Shown here piece after piece: positions 1 to 3,877 of a stretch of 5,334 nt of DNA. This stretch comes from Bacteroidales bacterium UBA1208. GTDB taxonomy: Bacteria > Bacteroidota > Bacteroidia > Bacteroidales > P3. The DNA lies in contig DBXQ01000092.1 of the NCBI GenBank assembly GCA_002309955.1, forward strand, positions 1 through 5,334. The letters are read 5' to 3'. The stretch's first letter is position 1, and every line of letters starts with the position of its first letter. Both the position numbers and the translations under genes were made by a program. The notes beneath the pieces were generated by a model, which did not search any database, had not been told where the DNA came from, and was given only the letters and a program-made list of their open reading frames with translations.

Positions 1-75
1 CCTTCGGCACTAAAGGAGGGACAGGAGTCTTACCGCTGACCCCCAGACTGCGGCCTTCGGCCTTGTCAGGGGTTA
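1..75. repeat. Hairpin repeat, left copy (window-truncated block)
   Basis: Positions 41-75 are an exact 35-base match to 1247-1281, in the same orientation. The unit folds as an imperfect hairpin: CCCC 41-44 with GGGG 69-72, GAC 46-48 with GTC 65-67, and GGCC 52-55 with GGCC 59-62 around a TTC loop. Bases 21-35 resemble 3753-3767 (13 of 15 identical), and the first bases contain another CCTTCGG, so a larger repeat block probably continues leftwards out of the window. It lies just beyond the 3' end of the KilA-N gene. A terminator role is possible, but on neither strand is the stem followed by a clear T tract. Confidence 0.75.
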
Positions 76-118
76 TTAATATGTTATGTCTTCGACACTT
101 CAAATGTGTTGTGAAACA

Positions 119-925
119 TTATTTTAGCATCTTTCCCCCAGATGTCATCTCTAGAATTTGCATTTGGTGAATGGCAATAAGATTGAGTTTGACAAGTCGT
201 TCTGTCTGTGAGACACCTTCAGAAATAAACACCGAATTGAGATTTTCAAGGTTCGATAAGCAAATGAGTTGGTTAATTGTAGCATAATCGCGAATATTCC
301 CTTTTAAGTCAGGATAGAGGGCTCGCCATTGTTTTGCAGTCATTCCAAACAGTGCTACATTCAGCACATCTGCTTCTTCTGCATAAATAGCTGATATTTG
401 TTGTTGAGTAAGTTCTTGAGGAATGAGATTTTCTTTGATGGCGTCGGTATGAATATGGTAGTTGATTTTTGCAAGTTCTCGTTTTACGGACCAGCCCAAC
501 ATTTTCAGCTCGCTCGCTTTCATTCGTTGAAACTCTTTTGCCACATATAATTCAAATTCAACGGATAACCAGCCGGCGAACTTGAAGGCAATATCTTTGT
601 GTGCAAAAGTCCCACCATATCGACCTGATTTGCATACAATCCCAGAAGCATTGGTTGCATTAATCCATTTTTGAGGTGATAATGTAAAAGCATTCAACCC
701 TGCCTGTCTTCTAAACTCCTCGAATTCGAGGGGTTTAAAAATCGGGTTGTATAAGATTTCCCAAAGCCCCAAGTATTCTATTGTGTTTCTGTTTCTGATC
801 CAATTGCTTATTACGGCCGCAGGTTCATCAGACTTGAATTTTGCCATATCCGTCAAAGACAGGTAGTCTTCTGCTCCGACAGTTATCACTGAGATTTCGG
901 TTTTGTCAACGATTATTTTTGCCAT
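119..925 (-). CDS. KilA-N domain-containing protein
   Basis: This 268-residue protein looks complete. The N-terminal half (about residues 20-135) reads as a KilA-N domain: YLSLTDMAKF near 21-30, a predicted helical stretch with NWIRNRNTIEYLG at 41-53, the WINATNASG core at 87-95, GRYGGTFAHKDIAFKFAGWLS at about 101-121, and the closing ELYVAKEFQRMK at 125-136. KilA-N is a probable DNA-binding fold found in phage and bacterial proteins. The C-terminal half (about 137-268) is a conserved-looking tail I cannot name; it contains AEEADVLNVALFGMTAKQWR and ends in amphipathic helix-like sequence. The ATG at 923-925 is preceded by a good promoter about 30 bases upstream. A sampled 60-base stretch (121-180) has 23 G+C against 32-33 in samples of umuC and leuS, suggesting separate origin. 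Its function is unknown; a regulatory or phage-derived role is inference. Confidence 0.88.
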   Translation of the reverse strand: MAKIIVDKTEISVITVGAEDYLSLTDMAKFKSDEPAAVISNWIRNRNTIEYLGLWEILYNPIFKPLEFEEFRRQAGLNAFTLSPQKWINATNASGIVCKSGRYGGTFAHKDIAFKFAGWLSVEFELYVAKEFQRMKASELKMLGWSVKRELAKINYHIHTDAIKENLIPQELTQQQISAIYAEEADVLNVALFGMTAKQWRALYPDLKGNIRDYATINQLICLSNLENLNSVFISEGVSQTERLVKLNLIAIHQMQILEMTSGGKMLK

Positions 926-953
926 GATTGATTTGTTTTAGGTTAAATTTCCG

Positions 954-985
954 CAAAGTTACAACATTGAAATTAAAAAATCAAT
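954..985 (-). promoter_or_regulatory. Bacteroidetes-type promoter of the KilA-N gene
   Basis: On the minus strand TAACTTTG (961-954) fits the -7 consensus TAnnTTTG exactly. ATTG (985-982) lies 20 bases upstream, in the position of the -33 TTTG element. Transcription would start near 947, leaving a leader of roughly 20 bases before the ATG at 925. The leader has no clear Shine-Dalgarno sequence, as is usual in this phylum. Confidence 0.7.
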
Positions 986-999
986 AGTGGAAATGTTGT
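961..999. promoter_or_regulatory. Inverted repeat overlapping the KilA-N promoter, possible operator
   Basis: ACAACATT at 961-968 is the exact reverse complement of AATGTTGT at 992-999. A second pair, ATTGA 966-970 and TCAAT 981-985, is nested inside. Together they cover the whole -33 to -7 interval. Such an arrangement could bind a dimeric repressor, possibly the KilA-N protein itself. The region is very AT-rich, so chance is a real alternative. Confidence 0.35.
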
Positions 1000-1165
1000 T
1001 AATTTGTTGAAAAACAATAATTTAATAAATTGAACTTTTCAGTCAAAAAGTTGCATTGATTGGTCAAAAAAATGACAAAAAAGAGGTTGTGGGCGTTTGG
1101 GGATTTTGCAAAAGTTACAAGGGTGGTGTCAGCAATTTTTGGAAGATTTTCCTTATGGTGACGCA

Positions 1166-1281
1166 ATCCCTTTCGCAGCAGGTACGTCCTATCATCTAGT
1201 CAAGTGTCTCGTGTGCTGCGATGGGAGGAGGGTGCTATCACGCCCACCCCAGACTGCGGCCTTCGGCCTTGTCAGGGGTTA
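1166..1281. repeat. Structured intergenic element, copy 1
   Basis: TCGCAGCA (1173-1180) pairs perfectly with TGCTGCGA (1214-1221) across a 33-base loop. Inside the loop ACG (1184-1186) can pair with CGT (1210-1212). The block ends with the 35-base hairpin at 1247-1281, identical to 41-75. The first part aligns with 3485-3541, where loop length is also 33 and changed stem bases are changed on both arms. The preceding stretch 1000-1165 is AT-rich and then gene-free, with no feature beyond a GTCA/TGAC inverted repeat at 1063-1076. I see no credible gene in 926-1569. Confidence 0.7.
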
Positions 1282-1284
1282 ATT

Positions 1285-1315
1285 GCACTTCGTGCGTGAA
1301 GCCTCTCCGAGGCTT
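1285..1315. repeat. Two triloop hairpins
   Basis: GCAC-TTC-GTGC (1285-1295) is followed directly by AAGCCTC-TCC-GAGGCTT (1299-1315). Both are perfect stems, of 4 and 7 pairs, around three-base loops. On the minus strand the loops read GAA and GGA. They sit between the 35-base hairpin repeat and the tandem hairpin units and look like parts of the same intergenic array. Confidence 0.6.
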
Positions 1316-1353
1316 AGTCCACTGGGAATACAGACTGCATTTCGCCCTGACGC

Positions 1354-1463
1354 TGCGTGCGGGGCCATGCCGACGGTTGGGGCGTACGGGCCTGTGCGGC
1401 TGCACTTACCGTCGGAAAGGATCTTTGCACACTTTCCATCCGTGGAAAGTGTGAAGAAGACGA
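1354..1463. repeat. Two-hairpin unit A of a tandem pair
   Basis: The unit opens with TGCGTGCGGGG. Stem 1 is CCGACGGT (1370-1377) with ACCGTCGG (1408-1415) around a 30-base loop carrying GGGCCTG and TGTGCGGCTGCA. Stem 2 is an 11-pair perfect hairpin, CACACTTTCCA (1428-1438) with TGGAAAGTGTG (1443-1453), loop TCCG. A diverged copy (unit B) follows immediately. The fragment CCGACGGTTGGGG of this unit recurs at 3765-3777, near the leuS promoter. Confidence 0.7.
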
Positions 1464-1569
1464 TGCGTGCGGGGGCCCCGCCGATTGGCGAGGGGGCCTG
1501 ACTGTGCGGCTGCATTCCAATCGGCAAAGATCTTTTGGTGACTTTTCCAAAGATGGAAAAGTCACAGAT
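1464..1569. repeat. Two-hairpin unit B of a tandem pair
   Basis: Diverged copy of unit A, again starting TGCGTGCGGGG. Stem 1 is GCCGATTGG (1480-1488) with CCAATCGGC (1517-1525) around a 28-base loop. Stem 2 is GTGACTTTTCCA (1538-1549) with TGGAAAAGTCAC (1554-1565), loop AAGA. The sequences differ from unit A on both arms of each stem, yet remain perfectly complementary. The shared unpaired core TGTGCGGCTGCA lies in the stem 1 loop. Confidence 0.7.
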
Positions 1570-1571
1570 CT
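1528..1571 (-). terminator. Stem-loop at the 3' end of umuC, possible terminator
   Basis: A 12-pair perfect stem (1538-1549 with 1554-1565, loop 1550-1553) begins four bases past the umuC stop codon. It can be extended by AGATCT 1528-1533 with AGATCT 1566-1571 across a four-base bulge, which overlaps the TAG stop itself. The position suggests transcription termination or 3' end protection of the umuDC mRNA. On the minus strand the stem is followed by CAAAAGATC rather than a T tract, so it is not a classical intrinsic terminator. Confidence 0.45.
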
Positions 1572-2865
1572 ACTTCAACTTGATAATATCACTCCACCTT
1601 GTGGTAGGATTCTTGCTGCGGAAGTCATGCTTGATGGCGTTGGCAAACACCTCCGCTTTGCCCTCGGCATTGCGCTGGGGGTACTGCTGCGCCCCCAAGA
1701 TGACGGTTTCCGTGCCGTGAAGCCTGTTGATGCGGTCTATCACCGCATCCAGCGATTTCAGTTTCTCAAACCGCTCGGCATTGATGTCAAACAAGTTGAG
1801 CTGTATGGGCGAGTCAGGGCTGATGCCCATCACTATCACCCCTGCTTTCTTGTAGGAGTAGCCAGGCTTGTATATCTTTGTAAGCAGCTCATTGGCGGCT
1901 TTCACCATGGTGACCGCCGAATTGGAGGCGGTGGGCAGTGTCACCTCCTCAAACTTCCAGTACTGGGGCAAATCCTCACGGAAACAGTTCGTGTTCACAA
2001 ACACCCCCACAATGGAGGCCACTGTGTTTTGCCGCCTTAATTTCTCGGCGCAGCGGGCCGCGTAATTGCTCACATGTATCTTCAGCGTCTCCAAGTCTTT
2101 GACCATCCCGTTGAAACTGCGGCTGGTGCAGATGCTTTGCTTCTTCGCCATAGCCTCATTGGGCACACGGTCTTCGCCGTTCAGCTCGGCCCAGGTGCGA
2201 AGGATGACTATATTGTGGAAGGTGGACACCACCCTGTCTCTTGGCCACGAGGCAAAATCCCAAGCCGTCTTCACCCCCTGGGCTTCCAGCTTGGCGGCAT
2301 ATCTGCGGCCTATGCCCCACACCTCGCCAATGGGATACAGCTTCAGCGCTTTCTTGCGCTTTTCGTCACTGTCCACCAGGCAGCAATGCCTGTAGCCGGG
2401 ATATTTCTTGGCAAAATGGCTGGCCATCTTGGCCAGGGTCTTGTTGGGAGCCAGCCCGATGCTCACAGGCACACCCACCGACTTGCGGATACGCTTATAC
2501 AGGTTCTCGCCCCATTGTTTCAGATCAATCTGCTCCATTCCGTCCAGGTACACAAAACACTCATCGATGGAATAGCGGAAATACTGCGGTGCCTCCTGGC
2601 GGATGATGCTCACCACCCGTCCCGTCAGCTCGCCATACAGCTCGTAATTGCTTGAGAAAATGGCAATCTTCTGGTCTGGAAACTGTTCTTGAAGTTTGAA
2701 ATACGGGAGCCCAGCTTTGATTCCAAGTTTCTTGGCCTCGTTGGAGCGTGCCACGATGCAGCCGTCATTGTTCGACAGCACCACCACGGGCTTGCCGTTC
2801 AGGTCGGGCCGGAACACACGCTCACACGAGACGTAGCAGTTGTCGCAATCCACAATGCCGTACAT
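1570..2865 (-). CDS. umuC: DNA polymerase V catalytic subunit, UmuC-like Y-family polymerase
   Basis: This 431-residue protein is full length for UmuC (E. coli 422). It inserts nucleotides opposite damaged template bases with low fidelity, working with cleaved UmuD and the sliding clamp. The palm acidic residues are present: Asp6 in MYGIVDCDNCY and Asp101-Glu102 in YSIDECF. Tyr11 occupies the steric-gate position. The finger region has VLSNNDGCIVARSNEAKKLGI near 29-49, the helix-hairpin-helix region has GEVWGIGRRYAAKL near 180-193, and the little finger and C-terminal UmuC extension follow. QLNLF at 355-359 is a textbook beta-clamp binding motif, and the C-terminal TTRWSDI is typical of UmuC. 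The ATG at 2865 lies 28 bases after the umuD stop, so the two are probably cotranscribed. Base composition resembles leuS. No truncation is visible. Confidence 0.96.
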   Translation of the reverse strand: MYGIVDCDNCYVSCERVFRPDLNGKPVVVLSNNDGCIVARSNEAKKLGIKAGLPYFKLQEQFPDQKIAIFSSNYELYGELTGRVVSIIRQEAPQYFRYSIDECFVYLDGMEQIDLKQWGENLYKRIRKSVGVPVSIGLAPNKTLAKMASHFAKKYPGYRHCCLVDSDEKRKKALKLYPIGEVWGIGRRYAAKLEAQGVKTAWDFASWPRDRVVSTFHNIVILRTWAELNGEDRVPNEAMAKKQSICTSRSFNGMVKDLETLKIHVSNYAARCAEKLRRQNTVASIVGVFVNTNCFREDLPQYWKFEEVTLPTASNSAVTMVKAANELLTKIYKPGYSYKKAGVIVMGISPDSPIQLNLFDINAERFEKLKSLDAVIDRINRLHGTETVILGAQQYPQRNAEGKAEVFANAIKHDFRSKNPTTRWSDIIKLK

Positions 2866-2893
2866 GGGGTTTCAAATTTCAGGTTTCAGGGTG
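2866..2893 (-). repeat. Heptamer repeat in the umuD-umuC spacer
   Basis: On the plus strand TTTCA recurs exactly every seven bases at 2870, 2877 and 2884. Read on the coding strand this is CCTGAAA, CCTGAAA, TTTGAAA. The repeats fill most of the 28-base spacer where the umuC ribosome binding site would be. No Shine-Dalgarno-like sequence is seen. Confidence 0.7.
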
Positions 2894-3331
2894 TTAGCGC
2901 TTCCAGCTGTGGACAGTCCATACTACCACACCCCAAACCTCGAAGTTGTCTGTATCCTCAATTCTGATGGGGTCGTATTTCTTGTTAGCGGGTCTCAACT
3001 CAATATAGCCATCGTCTTTGTGGCTAAGGTCTAAATATTTGATAGTAAACTCGTTGTTGACAAAAGCCACAATCACATCACCATCAATGGCATCCACACT
3101 GCGGTCAATGACAGCGATATCGCCATCGTTGATACCCGCATCCACCATGCTGTCACCGTCCACACGGCCATAGAAGGTGGCTTCGGGATGCTTTATCAGG
3201 TCGCGGTTGAAGTCAAGGGCATCGTGCTGGTAATCGTCAGCCGGAGACGGGAACCCCGCCTTGATGGCGTTTGCCATCTGCAGCTCAAGCTTCTGTTTGA
3301 ACTCACTGGGTAGTATGTGTACTTTGGTCAT
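2894..3331 (-). CDS. umuD: UmuD-like autocleaving subunit of DNA polymerase V (S24 peptidase family)
   Basis: This 145-residue protein is close to E. coli UmuD (139). It should self-cleave when stimulated by RecA filaments, giving the UmuD' form that activates UmuC. The likely cleavage bond is Ala25-Gly26 in IKAGFPSPADDY. The catalytic dyad is Ser61 in GDSM and Lys98 in FTIKYL; hydrophobic beta strands in between and the ending NFEVWGVVVWTVHSW match the LexA/UmuD peptidase fold. There is no N-terminal helix-turn-helix domain, so it is UmuD rather than a LexA or CI-type repressor. The Ala-Gly bond is the LexA-type pair, whereas E. coli UmuD uses Cys-Gly. It is the first gene of the operon, and the ATG at 3331 follows an AT-rich leader. 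Confidence 0.94.
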   Translation of the reverse strand: MTKVHILPSEFKQKLELQMANAIKAGFPSPADDYQHDALDFNRDLIKHPEATFYGRVDGDSMVDAGINDGDIAVIDRSVDAIDGDVIVAFVNNEFTIKYLDLSHKDDGYIELRPANKKYDPIRIEDTDNFEVWGVVVWTVHSWKR

Positions 3332-3366
3332 TACTTTTTATACTATACAAATGGCAAGGGAGACTT

Positions 3367-3376
3367 CACATATGTG
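3367..3376. promoter_or_regulatory. Palindrome in the umuDC leader, possible operator
   Basis: CACATATGTG is a perfect 10-base palindrome just downstream of the predicted umuDC start point. A repressor bound there could block transcription, which would suit a damage-inducible operon. No known SOS box is recognised in it. Confidence 0.3.
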
Positions 3377-3393
3377 GCATACCCCTTCCGCTG

Positions 3394-3401
3394 CAAAAAT
3401 A
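3394..3401 (-). promoter_or_regulatory. -7 element of the probable umuDC promoter
   Basis: On the minus strand TATTTTTG (3401-3394) fits TAnnTTTG. Transcription would start near 3387, giving a leader of about 55 bases. Candidate -33 TTTG sequences lie 15 and 25 bases upstream; neither has the usual spacing of about 19-21, so the promoter may be weak without an activator or may lie elsewhere. Confidence 0.5.
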
Positions 3402-3410
3402 AGAAAAAAG

Positions 3411-3440
3411 CCGTTACAAAAACTAACAAACCGTCACAAG
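3411..3440 (-). promoter_or_regulatory. Direct repeats upstream of the umuDC promoter
   Basis: CCGTTACAA (3411-3419) and CCGTCACAA (3431-3439) are spaced exactly 20 bases apart. A third ACAAA at 3426-3430 gives an ACAA motif every 10 bases, on one face of the helix. They start 10 bases upstream of the -7 element, overlapping where the -33 region should be, which makes them a candidate regulator site. Confidence 0.4.
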
Positions 3441-3484
3441 CTAAAATAAAAAATTGGACTTACTCCTGTTCTTTGATCGCACTC

Positions 3485-3607
3485 TATCCCTTTCGCGGCA
3501 GCAAGGTGTCCTCATCAGGGCAAGTGCCACCTGTGCCGCGAGGTGGGGTGTCGCATCCTATCCCAGGGGTTCCACCCCTGTCTGTAGTCTGGTCGGCCCT
3601 ACGGGCC
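3485..3607. repeat. Structured intergenic element, copy 2
   Basis: TCGCGGCA (3493-3500) pairs perfectly with TGCCGCGA (3534-3541) across a 33-base loop. An inner stem, AGGTG (3504-3508) with CACCT (3528-3532), extends it. The stretch aligns with 1166-1221. It is followed by CAGGGGT-TCC-ACCCCTG (3564-3580) and GGCCC-TAC-GGGCC (3595-3607), in the place where copy 1 has its GGCC-TTC-GGCC hairpin. No gene is seen between 3332 and 3877. Confidence 0.7.
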
Positions 3608-3618
3608 TCATCCAGCCA

Positions 3619-3777
3619 TGACTGCGTGCGGGGGCATTCGATGCGTCTCTACAAATAATGCAACACTGTCACATACAAGCGACAAGATACAGCGCATCTC
3701 TACAATTCAAACAACTGCGAGGACGCAGTTGCCTCCATGCCTCTACCTCCGTACAGGAGCCTCACCGACGGTTGGGG
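3619..3777. repeat. Further hairpin and repeat fragments upstream of leuS
   Basis: CTGCGTGCGGGGG (3622-3634) repeats the opening of units A and B, and is followed by GCAT-TCG-ATGC (3634-3644). A 12-base repeat with one mismatch, GCGTCTCTACAA (3643-3654) and GCATCTCTACAA (3694-3705), follows. CAACTGCG (3712-3719) pairs perfectly with CGCAGTTG (3724-3731) around AGGA. The block ends with CCGACGGTTGGGG (3765-3777), matching unit A but without its partner arm. It looks like degraded or truncated material of the same repeat family. Confidence 0.55.
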
Positions 3778-3794
3778 AAAGGGAAGTGAAAAAT

Positions 3795-3828
3795 TTTGTG
3801 AGACTTACGACTTTTTTTTGTATTTTTG
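3795..3828 (+). promoter_or_regulatory. Probable leuS promoter
   Basis: TATTTTTG at 3821-3828 fits TAnnTTTG, and TTTG at 3795-3798 lies 22 bases upstream, slightly long for the -33 element. A start near 3835 would leave a leader of about 40 AT-rich bases before the leuS ATG. That is too short for a T-box or other large leader structure. Confidence 0.6.
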
Positions 3829-3877
3829 TTCTTTTGTACTAATTCAGAAATAAAAATAATTAAAATACTGAAATATA

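Noticed and set aside
1097..1565. Several 60-80 codon frames on both strands
   Set aside because: They overlap each other within inverted repeats and show no protein-like sequence.
1354..1569. CRISPR array
   Set aside because: Only two diverged units, each filled with hairpins, and no regular repeat-spacer pattern.
1166..1570. Integron attC sites, given genes separated by imperfect palindromes
   Set aside because: I could not find paired GTTRRRY-type core sites at the stem ends, the stems here are perfect without the extrahelical bases of attC, and no integrase is visible.
1357..2655. Plus-strand open frames at 1357-2040 and 2074-2655
   Set aside because: Most of their length is antisense to umuC, and the 5' part of the first runs through the hairpin repeats. 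No domain is recognisable.
1166..3777. umuDC as cargo of an insertion sequence or transposon bounded by the related blocks
   Set aside because: The blocks are in the same orientation, no transposase or target duplication is visible, and umuDC composition matches leuS.
3485..3877. T-box or other leucine-responsive leader for leuS
   Set aside because: The predicted transcript start at about 3835 leaves only about 40 bases, and no T-box sequence was seen upstream.
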